A stretch of 64,000 nucleotides of DNA from Natronobacterium gregoryi SP2 (GTDB lineage: Archaea; Halobacteriota; Halobacteria; Halobacteriales; Natrialbaceae): contig NC_019792.1 of assembly GCF_000230715.2 (NCBI RefSeq), positions 2,728,001 to 2,792,000 of the forward strand. Reading direction: 5' to 3'. The translations under genes were made by a program, and so were the position numbers. The notes beneath the pieces were generated by a model. That model had not been told where the DNA came from. It saw nothing but the letters and a program-made list of their open reading frames with translations, and made no database searches. Below are positions 19,677 to 31,437 of this stretch, one piece after another. How positions within the stretch are numbered: position 1 is the first letter of the stretch; each line of letters opens with the position of its first letter.

Positions 19677-20307
19677 ACCTCGGGGTAGGACTGGCCATCC
19701 TAAATCACCGTCGTCGTCTCCCTGTTGGCCTATCACGCAGTGAAGAGCAGAACCGAGTATAAATTTCCGAACCTGTAACGATCGATCGACGAGCGCGCAC
19801 GAGCGAGCCAGGCAGTCGCAGGCAGTTCGTTCATACCGCCGGTCGCCCAACGTGAGGTGAGACACCAATTGACAGTCCGCTGTATTGCCAGTATTCACCG
19901 GCAATTAGTTCGTGATGAATACGTTTTGGGGCCAAGGTTAAGTACCTGGATTACTCACTCATTAAATACTATCGGTATCCGATCACCGGACCGATCCACT
20001 TTGTGCCCGCCCCCGGCGCAGACACTGCGAGACCGACGACCGGGTCGTCACGCGACGACAAGTGGGCACAGGTCACACATGACACGGAAAACGAAGCCCC
20101 CTCGGCGGAATGCACGCTTCGAGAGTTCACGCACCACCGATCGTGACAGCACGGCGGGTCACAGTCCGGCCTCGAGACGGAACTGCCGGTCACCGACGAC
20201 CGCGATTTGCGCGTCCCACCCCAGCAGGACATCGACGGACAGTGGCACGGTCGACGGCGTCGATCACACGAGCAACCGAACGCAGGAAAGACAACGACAA
20301 TGATACC
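19677..20307. other. Long spacer / prkA leader and promoter region
   Basis: A 630-bp stretch without a convincing gene. The left part (19690-19850) lies upstream of the minus-strand hypothetical gene. AT-rich motifs GGTTAAGTACC (19935-19945) and CATTAAATACTA (19961-19972) look like promoters for the PrkA operon. They lie more than 330 nt before its ATG, implying a long GC-rich leader unless another promoter exists. Open frames in the leader have poor codon bias. Confidence 0.5.
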
Positions 20308-22380
20308 ATGAACGGCGATATCGAAACGCTCGAGAAGCTCAGCACGGAGTACAAAGAATCGATGCCCGCGGACCTGCGGGAGACGAAGTCCTTCGACTGG
20401 TACCTGGAGGAACTGTACGAGGACTCGACGGTCGCACGCAACGCCCACCAGCGTGTCGCGGACATGTTCGACTACTACGGGACGACCTACGACGAGACCG
20501 AGGGCGTCGTCGAGTACCAACTGGCCAGCGAAGATCCCCTCAACGACGGCGAAAACACCTTCTACGGACGGGTGATTCATCAGTCGATTCACGAGTTCGT
20601 CAACAAGGTCAAATCGGGTGCGAGACGGCTCGGCCCCGAACGTCGTATCAAGTTGCTGCTCGGCCCGGTCGGCTCCGGGAAGTCCCACTTCGACAAGCAG
20701 GTCCGCCAGTACTTCGAGGACTACACGATGCGCGAAGAGGGCCGGATGTACACGTTCAAGTGGACGAACCTCTGTGATGTCGTCCAGGATCAGGACCCGG
20801 CGGACGATACCGTCCGGTCCCCGATGAACCAGGACCCGCTCGTGTTGCTCCCACAGGAACAGCGCCAGCGAGTCATCGACGACCTGAACGAGCGGCTCGA
20901 CGCCCCCTACACGATCCAGAACGAGCAGGCACTCGACCCAGAAAGCGAGTTCTACATGGACAAACTGCTGGCGTACTACGACGACGACCTCCAGCAGGTA
21001 CTCGAGAACCACGTCGAGATCGTCCGCTTTATCGCCGACGAGAACAAGCGTCAGGGCCTCGAGACGTTCGAGCCCAAGGACAAGAAGAACCAGGACGAGA
21101 CCGAGTTGACGGGCGACGTCAACTACTCGAAGATCGCCATCTACGGCGAGAGCGACCCGCGTGCGTTCGACTACTCCGGAGCGTTCTGTAACGCCAACCG
21201 CGGTATCTTCTCCGGCGAGGAGCTACTGAAACTCCAGCGGGAGTTTCTCTACGACTTCTTACACGCCACCCAGGAACAGACGATCAAACCCAAGAACAAC
21301 CCACGGATCGACATCGACCAGGTGATCGTCGGCCGCACCAACATGCCGGAGTACAAGGACAAGAAAGGCGACGAGAAGATGGAGGCGTTCAACGACCGCA
21401 CGAAGCGGATCGACTTCCCCTACGTCTTGAGCTACGAAGACGAGTCCCAGATCTACTGGAAGATGCTGAACAACGCCGACGTCCCCGACATCAACGTCGA
21501 GCCACACACCTTGGAGATGGCGGGTCTGTTCGGCGTCCTGACCCGCATCGAGGAACCCGACGCCGAGACGGTCGATCTGCTCTCGAAGGCCAAAGCCTAC
21601 AACGGCGAGATCGACGAAGGCGACGAAATCGACGTCAAGAAGCTCCGTGAAGAGGCCGAAGGGAAAGCCGAGGTCGGTGAAGGCATGGTCGGTGTCTCGC
21701 CCCGCTTCATCGGCGACGAGATCGCCGAGGCGATCATGGACTCGAAACACCGCTCTCGGGGCTTTCTCTCGCCGCTGACGGTGTTCAACTTCTTCGAGGA
21801 GAACCTAGAGCACCACGGCTCGATCCCCGAAGACCAGTTCCAGACCTACTACCGCTACCTCGAGACGGTCCGCGAGGAGTACAAGGAGCGAGCGATCGAG
21901 GACGTCCGCCACGCGCTGGCCTACGACGTCGACGAGATCCAGCGCCAGGGCGAGAAGTACATGGATCACGTCATGGCCTACATCGACGACGACACGATCG
22001 AGGACGAGCTCACGGGCCGCGAGCAAGAACCCGACGAGACGTTCCTGCGCTCGGTCGAGGAGAAACTCGCCATCCCGGAAGACCGCAAGGACGACTTCCG
22101 CCAGGAAGTGTCGAACTGGGTCAGTCGTCGCGCCCGCGAGGGAGAAGCCTTCAACCCGCAGGATAACGAGCGCCTGCGCCGTGCGCTGGAACGCAAACTC
22201 TGGGAGGACAAGAAACACAACATCAACTTCTCCGCACTCGTGTCGGCAAACGAGTTCGACGACGACGAACGGTCCTCGTGGATCGACGCCCTGATCGAAC
22301 AGGGCTACTCCGAAGGTGGCGCGAAGGAAGTACTCGAGTTCGCTGGCGCGGAGGTCGCCAAAGCGGAGATCGAAGAGTAA
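20308..22380 (+). CDS. prkA: PrkA-family serine protein kinase (first paralogue)
   Basis: Encodes 690 residues. The AAA+ domain has Walker A GPVGSGKSHF at 119-128, IFSGEELLKLQREF and RTNMPEY (sensor region). The C-terminal PrkA domain includes PLTVFNFFEENLEHH. Bacterial PrkA/YeaG acts in sporulation, stress or nitrogen starvation; both kinase and protease activities have been reported. ATG 20308 follows a stop-free but unbiased upstream stretch, and MNGDIETLEKLS fits the family start. Leads a tight operon: the next ATG is 1 bp after this stop. Confidence 0.9.
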   Translation: MNGDIETLEKLSTEYKESMPADLRETKSFDWYLEELYEDSTVARNAHQRVADMFDYYGTTYDETEGVVEYQLASEDPLNDGENTFYGRVIHQSIHEFVNKVKSGARRLGPERRIKLLLGPVGSGKSHFDKQVRQYFEDYTMREEGRMYTFKWTNLCDVVQDQDPADDTVRSPMNQDPLVLLPQEQRQRVIDDLNERLDAPYTIQNEQALDPESEFYMDKLLAYYDDDLQQVLENHVEIVRFIADENKRQGLETFEPKDKKNQDETELTGDVNYSKIAIYGESDPRAFDYSGAFCNANRGIFSGEELLKLQREFLYDFLHATQEQTIKPKNNPRIDIDQVIVGRTNMPEYKDKKGDEKMEAFNDRTKRIDFPYVLSYEDESQIYWKMLNNADVPDINVEPHTLEMAGLFGVLTRIEEPDAETVDLLSKAKAYNGEIDEGDEIDVKKLREEAEGKAEVGEGMVGVSPRFIGDEIAEAIMDSKHRSRGFLSPLTVFNFFEENLEHHGSIPEDQFQTYYRYLETVREEYKERAIEDVRHALAYDVDEIQRQGEKYMDHVMAYIDDDTIEDELTGREQEPDETFLRSVEEKLAIPEDRKDDFRQEVSNWVSRRAREGEAFNPQDNERLRRALERKLWEDKKHNINFSALVSANEFDDDERSSWIDALIEQGYSEGGAKEVLEFAGAEVAKAEIEE

Positions 22381-22381
22381 C

Positions 22382-24667
22382 ATGACCGGCAACGACTACG
22401 TCACCGAGGCCGACCGCGAACTCGAGGCGACCTACGAGGAGCCAATGCGCCTCGCGGCGTACGTCGACCGGCTCTTCGAGAACCCGACGATCGCCTCCCA
22501 CGCCTCGAAGTACTTGCTCGAGGCGATCGAGGCTGCGGGAACCCGAACCGTCGTCGAAGAAGGCGAGGAGAAGGACCGATACCGTTTCTTCGACGATCCG
22601 CACAACGGCGGCGAACACGCCATCCTCGGCAACACAGAGGTCCTGAACGGGTTCGTCGACGATCTCCGGTCGATCGCCGCCGGGCGGGCGAAAGACGAGA
22701 AGATAATCTGGTTCGAAGGCCCCACGGCGACGGGCAAGTCGGAACTCAAGCGCTGTCTGGTCAACGGGCTCCGCGAGTACTCGAAGACGCCCGAAGGCCG
22801 ACGCTACACCCTCGAGTGGAACGTCGCGACCGCCCAGTCGGGCGAGCGCGGCCTGAGCTACGGGAGCGACCCGACCGCTGGCGACGAGCAGAACTGGTAC
22901 GAGAGCCCCGTCCAGACCCACCCGCTGTCGGTGTTCCCCGAGGAAGTCCGTGAACGCATCCTCGAGGACGTAAACGGCGAACTCGAGGATCACGTCCCCG
23001 TTCGGGTCGACGCCGAACTCGACCCGTTCTCGCGGGAGGCCTACGACTACCTCGAGGAGCGGTACCGTCGGAACGGTGAGAAGGAACTGTTCTCGGCGAT
23101 CGCCGACGAGAGCCATCTTCGCGTGAAAAACTACGTCGTCGACGTCGGACAGGGCGTCGGCGTCCTCCACAGCGAGGACGAAGGTCGACCGAAAGAACGG
23201 CTCGTCGGCTCGTGGATGCACGGGATGCTCCAGGAACTAGACTCCCGCGGCCGGAAGAACCCCCAGGCGTTTAGCTACGACGGCGTGCTCTCGCAGGGCA
23301 ACGGCGTCCTCACGATCGTCGAGGACGCGGCCCAGCACGCCGACTTGCTCCAGAAGTTGCTGAACGTTCCCGACGAGCAATCCGTCAAGCTGGACAAGGG
23401 AATCGGAATGGACGTCGATACCCAGATGCTGATTATCTCGAACCCCGACCTCGAGGCGCAGTTGAACCAGCACGCCGACCGCAACGGGACGGACCCACTG
23501 AAGGCGCTCAAGCGCCGACTCGACAAGCACCGTTTTGGCTATCTGACGAACCTCAGCCTCGAATCGGAGCTCATCCGGCGCGAGCTAACGAACGAGACCG
23601 AGGTCTGGGAGGCAAACGGCTACGACGAACTCGAGGAACGGATTCGGGAGCCGGTGACGGTGACGATCAAAGATCAGGACGGCGACGTCCGGACCCAGGA
23701 GTTTGCCCCACACGTCATCGAGGCCGCCGCGCTGTACGCGGTCGTCACGCGGCTGGACGAGGAGGATTTGCCCAACGGTCTCGATCTGGTCGACAAGGCC
23801 CACATCTACGACCAGGGCTACCTCCAGGAGGGAGACAGCCGCCGTGAAAAAGACGACTTCGACTTCGACGACGACGGGGCCGATGGGGAACACGGTATTC
23901 CGGTCACCTACACTCGGGATACGCTGGCGGAACTGCTCCAGATCGATCGCGATCGCCATCATCCAGAACTGCCCGTCGAGGATGTCGTCATGCCGCGGGA
24001 TGTCTTGAACGCGATGGCGGAAGGGCTTGCGAACGCGCCAGTGTTCTCGGCCGGCGAGCGCTCCGAGTTCGAGAACCGGGTCGTCCCCGTCAAGAACTAC
24101 GTCTACGATCGACAGGAAGCCGACGTCGTCGAGGCGATCATGTACGACAAACGCGTCGACGAGGAGACCGTCGCGGAGTACGTCGAACACGTTTACGCCT
24201 GGGAGACCGACGAACCGCTGTACAACGACCGCGGCGAGCGGGTCGAACCGGACCCGCTGAAGATGAAACTGTTCGAGGTAGAACACCTCGGACGGTTCTC
24301 CGAGGGCGACTACGAGGGGGACCGCCCTCGAGAGAGCGTCCGTCACTTCCGGCGCGAGAAGGTGATCACGTCGCTGAACCGCCACGCCTGGGAGCACCGC
24401 GACGAGGACTTCGCCGTCGAGGACGTCGACCTGGCGGCGATCCCGGTCATCAAGTCGGTCCTCGAGAGTCACGACTGGGACGACGTCCGGCGAACCTTCG
24501 AGGACCTCGATCCCCGGCAGTGGGACGACCCGCCCAGCGGAACCGAGACGGAGACCGTCAAGGAAGACACGATCGAGACGATGGTCGCGGCGTTCGACTA
24601 CTCCGAGGCCTCGGCCGAACTGACCAGCAGACACGTCATGGGACAGGTGAGCTACAGATGGGACTGA
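22382..24667 (+). CDS. PrkA-family protein kinase (second, divergent paralogue)
   Basis: Encodes 761 residues with the same architecture as the preceding gene but low identity. The Walker A is [10 protein letters not shown] (113-122). [20 protein letters not shown] and [11 protein letters not shown] follow in the AAA+ domain, and the C-terminal region reads [21 protein letters not shown]. Both paralogues keep a P-loop, so both should bind ATP. Two PrkA genes in tandem suggest a hetero-oligomer or one kinase acting on the other. The stop overlaps the next start by 10 bp. Confidence 0.88.
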   Translation: MTGNDYVTEADRELEATYEEPMRLAAYVDRLFENPTIASHASKYLLEAIEAAGTRTVVEEGEEKDRYRFFDDPHNGGEHAILGNTEVLNGFVDDLRSIAAGRAKDEKIIWFEGPTATGKSELKRCLVNGLREYSKTPEGRRYTLEWNVATAQSGERGLSYGSDPTAGDEQNWYESPVQTHPLSVFPEEVRERILEDVNGELEDHVPVRVDAELDPFSREAYDYLEERYRRNGEKELFSAIADESHLRVKNYVVDVGQGVGVLHSEDEGRPKERLVGSWMHGMLQELDSRGRKNPQAFSYDGVLSQGNGVLTIVEDAAQHADLLQKLLNVPDEQSVKLDKGIGMDVDTQMLIISNPDLEAQLNQHADRNGTDPLKALKRRLDKHRFGYLTNLSLESELIRRELTNETEVWEANGYDELEERIREPVTVTIKDQDGDVRTQEFAPHVIEAAALYAVVTRLDEEDLPNGLDLVDKAHIYDQGYLQEGDSRREKDDFDFDDDGADGEHGIPVTYTRDTLAELLQIDRDRHHPELPVEDVVMPRDVLNAMAEGLANAPVFSAGERSEFENRVVPVKNYVYDRQEADVVEAIMYDKRVDEETVAEYVEHVYAWETDEPLYNDRGERVEPDPLKMKLFEVEHLGRFSEGDYEGDRPRESVRHFRREKVITSLNRHAWEHRDEDFAVEDVDLAAIPVIKSVLESHDWDDVRRTFEDLDPRQWDDPPSGTETETVKEDTIETMVAAFDYSEASAELTSRHVMGQVSYRWD

Positions 24668-25986
24668 GAGACGACTTAGAGCGATTCCGTGAAGTGGGTG
24701 AAAAGCGCCGCGAGGACCTGGCCGACTTCATCCAGTACGGCGAACTCGGCGGGAGCAGACCGGGCCAGATCAACATCCCGGTCAAGATCGTCTCTTTACC
24801 GGAGTTCGAGTACGACCAGCGCGATCAGGGTGGCGTCGGACAGGGCGACGACGGAACGCCCGACACCGGCCAGCCGGTCGGTCAGCCCCAGCCCCAGTCC
24901 GGCGACGAGGACAGCGACGGCGACGAACCCGGCGAAGAGGGCGGTGAACACGAGTACTACGAGATGGACCCCGAGGAGTTTGCCGAAGAACTCGACGAGG
25001 AACTCGGGCTGGACCTCGAGCCGAAAGGCAAGAAAGTCATCGAGGAGAAAGAAGGACCGTTTACGGACCTCACCCGGACGGGCCCCGACAGCACGCTCGA
25101 TTTCGAGCGGATGTTCAAGGAGGGCCTCAAGCGGAAACTCGCGATGGACTTCGACGAGGAGTTTCTGACGGAAGTCTGTAAAGTCGACGACTTCGGTCCG
25201 CGGGATGTCTTCGAGTGGGCTCGCGGCGAGAACATCCCCGTCTCGATGGCCTGGATCGAAGAGGCCTACGACGAGATTCCCGAAGGCGAACGCGACGAGT
25301 GGCGTTCGATCGACGAACTCGAGGACACCCTCGAGCGCGAGTCGGTCCAGCACAAGATCCGCCGGGAAGGGATCGATCACGTTCCATTCCGTCGCGAGGA
25401 CGAACGCTACCGCTATCCCGAGATCGTCGAGGAGAGAGAGAAGAACGTCGTCGTCGTCAACATTCGTGACGTCTCCGGGTCGATGCGTGAGAAGAAACGC
25501 GAACTCGTCGAGCGTACCTTTACGCCACTGGACTGGTACCTCCAGGGGAAATACGACAACGCCGAGTTCGTCTACATCGCTCACGACGCCGAGGCCTGGC
25601 GAGTCGAACGCGACGACTTCTTCGGCATCCGTAGCGGCGGTGGGACGAAGATCTCGAGCGCCTACGAACTGGCTGCCGAGTTACTCGAGGAGTACCCCTG
25701 GGCGGACTGGAACCGGTACGTCTTCGCCGCGGGCGACTCCGAGAACTCGAGCAACGACACCGAAGAGCGCGTGATCCCGCTGATGGAGCAGATTCCGGCG
25801 AACCTCCACGCCTACGTGGAGACCCAACCCAGCGGCAACGCGATCAACGCGACCCACGCCGAGGAACTCGAGCGACAGTTCGGGACCGACGCCGACGACG
25901 TCGCGGTCGCGTACGTCAACAGCAAGGAAGACGTGACCGACGCGATCTACGAGATTCTCAGCACGGAGGGTGAGACTGATGAGTAA
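24658..25986 (+). CDS. YeaH/YhbH family (DUF444) VWA-like protein
   Basis: Encodes 442 residues. It starts [21 protein letters not shown] Gly/Gln/acidic linker (about 60-105) leads to the conserved DUF444 core with a MIDAS-like DVSGSM motif and HDAEAWRV, and [13 protein letters not shown] further on. In bacteria YeaH is always beside YeaG/PrkA and is used in the same stress response; mechanism not established. Its start lies inside the end of the preceding gene, indicating coupled translation. SpoVR follows 23 bp after its stop. Confidence 0.9.
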   Translation: MGLRDDLERFREVGEKRREDLADFIQYGELGGSRPGQINIPVKIVSLPEFEYDQRDQGGVGQGDDGTPDTGQPVGQPQPQSGDEDSDGDEPGEEGGEHEYYEMDPEEFAEELDEELGLDLEPKGKKVIEEKEGPFTDLTRTGPDSTLDFERMFKEGLKRKLAMDFDEEFLTEVCKVDDFGPRDVFEWARGENIPVSMAWIEEAYDEIPEGERDEWRSIDELEDTLERESVQHKIRREGIDHVPFRREDERYRYPEIVEEREKNVVVVNIRDVSGSMREKKRELVERTFTPLDWYLQGKYDNAEFVYIAHDAEAWRVERDDFFGIRSGGGTKISSAYELAAELLEEYPWADWNRYVFAAGDSENSSNDTEERVIPLMEQIPANLHAYVETQPSGNAINATHAEELERQFGTDADDVAVAYVNSKEDVTDAIYEILSTEGETDE

Positions 25987-26009
25987 CGGAGCGAAAGCCG
26001 GTGGTTTTC

Positions 26010-28037
26010 ATGAGTAAACGCAACTCTAACGCGGACAGGTTCCACAAACAGGCGATTGCAAGCGATCTGAAAGAGCCGGTCGAGGAGGCTCGCAACCTGG
26101 CCGAGAAACTGGGGCTCGAGCCCTACCCGGTCAAGTACTGGATCATCGACTACGACGAGATGAACGAACTCATCGCCTACGGCGGCTTCCAGAGCCGCTA
26201 CCCACACTGGCGGTGGGGGATGCAGTACGACAAGCAACGCAAGCAGGGCCAGTACGGCGGCGGGAAGGCCTTCGAGATCGTCAACAACGACAATCCGGCC
26301 CACGCGTTCCTGCAGGAGTCGAACGCGCTGGCCGACCAGAAGGCGGTCATCACCCACGTCGAGGCCCACTCCGATTTCTTCTCGGAGAACGAGTGGTTCG
26401 GCCTCTTCACGAGCGGTCGCGCCGACGAGGAGCAGGTCAACGCCGCCGCGATGTTAGAGCGCCACGCCAGAGCGATCGACGACTACATGTCCGATCCCGA
26501 CGTCGACCGAGCGGCGGTCGAGAAGTGGATCGATCACTGTCTCTCGCTCGAGGACAACATCGACCAGCACCGTGTTTTCGAGCGACGGCTGGACGTCGAC
26601 GGTCCGAGCGAAGAACTCGACGCCGACCTCGCGGAGAAACTGGACGAACTCGAGCTCTCCGACGAGATCAAAGGTGAGGTCTTCGACGACGCGTGGGTCG
26701 AAAAACTCGAGGAGGCGGACGGGTCGATCACGTTCCCCGAAGAGCCACAGAAGGACATCCTGGCGTTCGTCCGCGAACACGGCAAACAGTACGACGACGA
26801 GGCCGGTCGCGCCGTCGAGATGGAAGAGTGGCAACGCGACGTGCTCGACATGATGCGGGCGGAGGCGTACTACTTCGCCGCCCAGAAGATGACGAAGGTG
26901 ATGAACGAGGGGTGGGCCGCCTACTGGGAGTCGACGATGATGACCGACGAGCGGTTCGCCGGCGACGACGAGTTCCTCAACTACGCCGATCATATGGCGA
27001 AAGTGCTCGCCTCCGGCGGGCTGAATCCGTACAGTCTCGGCATGGAGCTGTGGGAGTACGTCGAGAACACCACCAACCGACAGGAAGTCCTCGAGCGCCT
27101 GCTTCGCGTCGAGGGAATCTCCTGGCGCAACCTCACCGACGTCGTCGACTTCGACGACGTCCTCGAGACGCTCGAACCACCGGAACCGCTCGACCGGATC
27201 TCCCCGGAGACGCTGGACGACCTAGAGGAGTTGCCCGACGAATGGATCGCCGACGAGAACCTCGAGGCGGCCCGCGAGGGGAAGATAGACGTCGAGACGT
27301 ATCCCTGGAAGGTGCTCACCCACGAGGGACTGGCCCGGCGACACTACTCGCTGGTCAAACGCCAGAACCGCGGGTTCCTCTCGCGGGTCAACCAGAACGA
27401 ACTCGAGCGGATCGGCCGTTATCTGTTCGACGACGCCCGCTACTCGTCGGTCGAGGAGGCACTCGAAGACGTAGACGTTTCGGCTGGCTGGGAGCGGATG
27501 TTCGACGTTCGGGAGAGCCACAACGACGTCACGTTCCTAGACGAGTTCCTCACGGAGGAGTTCATCACGGAGAACAACTACTTCACCTACGAGCACTCGA
27601 AAGCGACGGGCCAGTTCCACGTGGCAAGCGACGCCGCGGAAGATGTCAAAAAGAAACTTCTGTTGCAGTTTACCAACTTTGGGAAACCGACGATTGCGGT
27701 CTACGACGGCAACTACAACAACGCCAACGAGTTACTGCTGGGACACCAGTACAACGGCGTCATGCTAGACCTGGGCCAGGCCAGAGAGACGCTCAAGCGC
27801 ATCTTCGAACTCTGGGGTCGGCCCGTGAACCTACTGACGATCGTCAAGGAAGTCGACGAACACGACGTCGAGGTCGCGAAACGCCGTAACCGAGAACCAG
27901 AAGCCGAGGAACGCGGGAAACTGATCCGGTTCGACGGCGAGGCGGTAACGACCGAGACCATCCCCTGGGAGGACGTCGAACATCTGGCCGCCGACGACGT
28001 CGACTACGACACGAAACCCGACGACTGGCTCGCCTAA
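26010..28037 (+). CDS. SpoVR family protein
   Basis: Encodes 675 residues, longer than typical bacterial SpoVR/YcgB (about 500) because of internal acidic insertions around 150-260. Family blocks are clear: GLEPYPVKYWIIDYDEMNE, YPHWRWGMQYD, AYGGF, HVEAHSDFFSENEWF, and NEGWAAYWEST. ATG 26010 is chosen; a GTG three codons upstream is less likely. SpoVR is needed for the spore cortex in Bacillus but occurs widely with PrkA and YeaH in non-sporulating species. Last gene of the four-gene operon. Confidence 0.93.
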   Translation: MSKRNSNADRFHKQAIASDLKEPVEEARNLAEKLGLEPYPVKYWIIDYDEMNELIAYGGFQSRYPHWRWGMQYDKQRKQGQYGGGKAFEIVNNDNPAHAFLQESNALADQKAVITHVEAHSDFFSENEWFGLFTSGRADEEQVNAAAMLERHARAIDDYMSDPDVDRAAVEKWIDHCLSLEDNIDQHRVFERRLDVDGPSEELDADLAEKLDELELSDEIKGEVFDDAWVEKLEEADGSITFPEEPQKDILAFVREHGKQYDDEAGRAVEMEEWQRDVLDMMRAEAYYFAAQKMTKVMNEGWAAYWESTMMTDERFAGDDEFLNYADHMAKVLASGGLNPYSLGMELWEYVENTTNRQEVLERLLRVEGISWRNLTDVVDFDDVLETLEPPEPLDRISPETLDDLEELPDEWIADENLEAAREGKIDVETYPWKVLTHEGLARRHYSLVKRQNRGFLSRVNQNELERIGRYLFDDARYSSVEEALEDVDVSAGWERMFDVRESHNDVTFLDEFLTEEFITENNYFTYEHSKATGQFHVASDAAEDVKKKLLLQFTNFGKPTIAVYDGNYNNANELLLGHQYNGVMLDLGQARETLKRIFELWGRPVNLLTIVKEVDEHDVEVAKRRNREPEAEERGKLIRFDGEAVTTETIPWEDVEHLAADDVDYDTKPDDWLA

Positions 28038-28159
28038 CCCGTCTCGACAGCACGACTCGAGACGGCGTCCGATTTCCCCACCAAGATATGTTTCTCTAGC
28101 ACAACATCTAACTAAATTCCAGAAGGTTTTTATTTACGACTGGAAACAAAGCGGATGAT

Positions 28160-28885
28160 ATGGATGGGAGTGGGGGGCAGACCGTCGGACGGTGCCGGAA
28201 ACGAGAATCCGGCGTCGAACTCGACCTGCCGGCAGTGCTCGCACGGCTCGACGAACCCGACCCGGAGGCACAGCAAACGGCTCTCGAGCAGATTCAGGAG
28301 ACGCTCGAAGACGAGCCGACGCGGTGTCTCCCAACCGTCCCGAAACTGCGAGCGTTGCTCCGACAGCCCGATCGGGCGTTTCTCGACCAGGTCGCGTACT
28401 GTCTCGCCGAACTCGCAGCAGCGTCGCCGACAGACGTCGCGCCGTCGGCCGACGCTATCGCGTCGTTCGCCGCCGCCCACGAGTCACACGAGGCGACGCC
28501 GGACCTGCTTCGCTGTCTCGCCGCCGTCGCAGCCGAACGACCTGCCGCGCTCGCAGCACACGTCGATGCACTCGCCAGCGGCCTCGAGCGCGACGAGCCA
28601 GCAGCACGCGCCGACGCCGCGAAGGCGATTGCCCGTGTCGCGGCCGACCAGAACTCGCTTTCTCTTCCACGGAACCGGCTGCTCACCGCACTCGAGGACG
28701 AAAACCCACGTGTTCGAGCGAACGCGTGTGCGGCACTCGGTCACGGCAACGCGACCGACACACGAGAGTCACTCGAGGTGCTCGTGGACGACGACCCGGA
28801 GTCGTCGGTCCGTGAGCGTGCGAAGTGGGCACTCGAGCGGCTCGCATGCCGCTCCGTTGACGGCTCGGTCGATACGGACGGCTAA
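28160..28885 (+). CDS. HEAT-repeat protein
   Basis: Encodes 241 residues built of about five helical HEAT/PBS-lyase-type repeats (VLARLDEPDPEAQQTALEQI, LLTALEDENPRVRANACAAL, LVDDDPESSVRERAKWAL). These folds bind protein partners. ATG 28160 follows an AT-rich box (GTTTTTATTTAC, 28125-28136) by about 25 nt. Partner unknown. Possibly linked to the PrkA-SpoVR operon 120 bp upstream, but it has its own promoter. Confidence 0.82.
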   Translation: MDGSGGQTVGRCRKRESGVELDLPAVLARLDEPDPEAQQTALEQIQETLEDEPTRCLPTVPKLRALLRQPDRAFLDQVAYCLAELAAASPTDVAPSADAIASFAAAHESHEATPDLLRCLAAVAAERPAALAAHVDALASGLERDEPAARADAAKAIARVAADQNSLSLPRNRLLTALEDENPRVRANACAALGHGNATDTRESLEVLVDDDPESSVRERAKWALERLACRSVDGSVDTDG

Positions 28886-28947
28886 CAGCAGCCGCGTCAG
28901 CGGTCCCGAATCGCGGGCCTGTCGTCGGATACGTGTCTCGTCTCCCA

Positions 28948-31437
28948 TCACCAGCTATCGGGGGATTCGGTGTCGGTCTCGTCGTGTCTGAGTACGATGT
29001 CGGAGTCTCCTGACTCACGCTCGTTCGCGTCCGCGTCGACTTGGAAGGCCGCAAGCGAGTGCCGGAGGTCGTCCGCTCGTTCGGTCAACGAGTTCGCTCC
29101 CGAGGCGACTTCCGATATCGTCGCGGTCTGTTCTTCGACGGCGGCGGCGACGGTTTCGGTTTCGTCTTTGGTCTCTTCGCTGATGGTGGTCGCTTCGTCG
29201 ACCATGTCGACGACGCGTTCGCTCGCACGGGCCTGGTCGTCGGTGGCGTCGTTGATCGACTGGATACTCTCGTTTGCCGTCTCGACCTGGTCTGCGATCC
29301 CGTCGATGGCGTCGATCCCTTTGTCGACCACTTCAGTGCCGTCGTCGACGCGGTCGCGCATCTGTTCGATCTCGTCGACGGTGTCGTCGACCGACGCCTG
29401 GACGTCGGTGATCAGATCGTCGACCCGCTGAGTCGCTTCGCCGGTCTCTTCGGCAAGCGACTTGACCTCGTCGGCGACGACCGCGAAGCCGTCGCCGTCC
29501 TCACCCGCAGCAGCCGCCTCGATCGAAGCGTTCAACGCCAGCAGGTTCGTCTGGCCGGCGATGTCGTCGATGAGATCGACGATCTCGCTAATCTCTCCCA
29601 TCTCGTCGTCGAGTTGCCGAATTTGATCCGTGATCTCGTCGGCCTGGCGCTCGAGGGCGTTCATCTGTGTCCGGATCGCACTGGCGGCGTCGCCTGCGAC
29701 GTCGGCACGATTTGCGGCCTCTTCGGAGACGGTGGCGACGTTGTCGGCGGTCGAAGCGATCTCTTCGATCGTCGCGGAGAGATCGTTCATCTCGCCGTAG
29801 ACCGCCTGGAAGCGGTCGCTTTGGTCGGCCGTCGCGGTGGCGATCTCCTCGGTAGAGTGGCTGACTTCGTCGCTTGCCCGCTCGATCTCCTTGACTCGGT
29901 GGGTCACGTCCGCACTGATGTCGTCGACGTCTTCCGCGAGTGCCTGAACGTCGACGATCGTCCGCTCTAAGTCCTCGAGCATCGCGTTGAAGGCGGTGGC
30001 GATCTCGACGAGCGCCTCGTTGTCGACGTCCGCGTCGAGCCGCCGGGTGAAATCACCCTCGGCAGCGTCGGCCATACCGTCAGCGAACTCGGCTGCCTTC
30101 CGCTCGAGATGGTCGGCGAGGTCTTCGGCCTCCTGGCGCGCCTCGGCAGCCTCCTCCTGGGCAGCCTCGGCTTCCGCCTTGGACTGCTCTAACTCCTCGA
30201 TCGACTGCTCTAGATCCTGGTGCATCGTCTCGAGTGAGTCGCCGAGGCGGCCGGGAACGTCTTCTTCGAGGACGGCAGCGTCGAACTCCTGGCCGGCGAT
30301 CGCGTCGGCCTGATCTGCTGCCGTCTCGAGGTAGTTCCGGATGTCGGCAAACGAGTTTCTGACCTGTCCGACTTCGTCGATGCGGTTATCGTTCTCTATC
30401 TCGCTCGAGAGGTCTCCTCTCTCGATAGCCTTGGCCTGCGCGGACAGTTTCCGAAGGGAACGCATCGGCCCCCTCGCAGTGACGATACTCAGTACGATGA
30501 GACCGAGCAAAGAGCTACCAACGAGAAGCGTCAAACCAGTTCGAACTTCGTCTTGTAAGGCGAGAGCTGTAGACTCTGGAGCCTCTTTGACGACGACCCA
30601 GTCCGTTCCAGGAACCGACGCGTACCCGACAATATTACCGTGCTCGATAAGTGAGCCGGTGTTGCTTACGTCTGGATCGAGTACGCGTTGTTCTAGTCCT
30701 GTCTCCTCCCCACTCCCGTAAGGCATCAATGCGTTCTCTCTGTCCTCTGCAAAGAGTACGAGTCCGGTCGAGCCTCCCATGACGACTGTGTTTGTGCCCT
30801 CGATGGAACTACTGAACTCTTCGGCATGCACGTGCGTCCGGATTACCGTGACTACCACCGCCTCGGAGTCAGGCACAGGAGAAGCGAGTGCAACCGTCGG
30901 CTGATCTCTCTCGGCGTAGACCCACGACTCGAGTACGTCGTCATCGTCTTCGAAGGAGAACCCATCGTCAGGTGGCCAAAATGCTTCTCCCGGGTCTAAG
31001 GATTCTTCGACATCTTTGTCAGTTGTGATAGAACTCCCCTCTACTGTCTGGTCCGTACTGACAGCAATTGTCTCGGTCTCTTGATCCACATAGTGGATCG
31101 CCGCTACTGCGTCTGGCATCGTCTCGAGTTCGCGGTCTAGCGTGGCCCGGACCGTATCTGCATCGTCTCTCCGAATATCGCCGTGAGCGGAAAGCATCTG
31201 AATCTGTCGTTCTTGGCCAGTTATCCACTGTCCAAGCTGTTGTGCTTCCAGTTCTGCGTTCGTTTGGACTGCGTTCGATTGCTCTTCTGTGAGTGAATCG
31301 GAGATACCGACGCCCGTGAGAACGCCCATCGCCCCGACTAGTAGAATTATCCCGAAAGCGATAAGTAAAAACTTCCTTATATAACGTCGTCGAATGAAGT
31401 TGGGAACGTATCTTCGCATACGTACTAAAGTCTCCAC
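28948..31437 (-). CDS. Membrane-bound methyl-accepting chemotaxis transducer (Htr-like)
   Basis: Encodes 829 residues. TM1 spans about 23-45; an external dCache-like sensor about 46-300; TM2 301-321; HAMP about 322-375 followed by a second HAMP-like unit and coiled coil; then the MCP signalling hairpin with tip [16 protein letters not shown] near residue 640. It signals to CheA/CheW. The external domain is highly acidic and probably binds a small molecule, ligand unknown. A start seven codons later (31419) is possible. Transcribed divergently from yjbQ, with a promoter likely in the AT-rich 31545-31640 region. Confidence 0.92.
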   Translation of the reverse strand: METLVRMRRYVPNFIRRRYIRKFLLIAFGIILLVGAMGVLTGVGISDSLTEEQSNAVQTNAELEAQQLGQWITGQERQIQMLSAHGDIRRDDADTVRATLDRELETMPDAVAAIHYVDQETETIAVSTDQTVEGSSITTDKDVEESLDPGEAFWPPDDGFSFEDDDDVLESWVYAERDQPTVALASPVPDSEAVVVTVIRTHVHAEEFSSSIEGTNTVVMGGSTGLVLFAEDRENALMPYGSGEETGLEQRVLDPDVSNTGSLIEHGNIVGYASVPGTDWVVVKEAPESTALALQDEVRTGLTLLVGSSLLGLIVLSIVTARGPMRSLRKLSAQAKAIERGDLSSEIENDNRIDEVGQVRNSFADIRNYLETAADQADAIAGQEFDAAVLEEDVPGRLGDSLETMHQDLEQSIEELEQSKAEAEAAQEEAAEARQEAEDLADHLERKAAEFADGMADAAEGDFTRRLDADVDNEALVEIATAFNAMLEDLERTIVDVQALAEDVDDISADVTHRVKEIERASDEVSHSTEEIATATADQSDRFQAVYGEMNDLSATIEEIASTADNVATVSEEAANRADVAGDAASAIRTQMNALERQADEITDQIRQLDDEMGEISEIVDLIDDIAGQTNLLALNASIEAAAAGEDGDGFAVVADEVKSLAEETGEATQRVDDLITDVQASVDDTVDEIEQMRDRVDDGTEVVDKGIDAIDGIADQVETANESIQSINDATDDQARASERVVDMVDEATTISEETKDETETVAAAVEEQTATISEVASGANSLTERADDLRHSLAAFQVDADANERESGDSDIVLRHDETDTESPDSW

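Noticed and set aside
19857..20307. Arg/Thr-rich frame upstream of prkA
   Set aside because: It runs in frame into prkA but has no haloarchaeal codon bias and the kinase domain starts at 20308.
25979..26017. 12-codon frame overlapping the SpoVR start
   Set aside because: Too short and without support; probably a by-product of the overlapping stop/start region.
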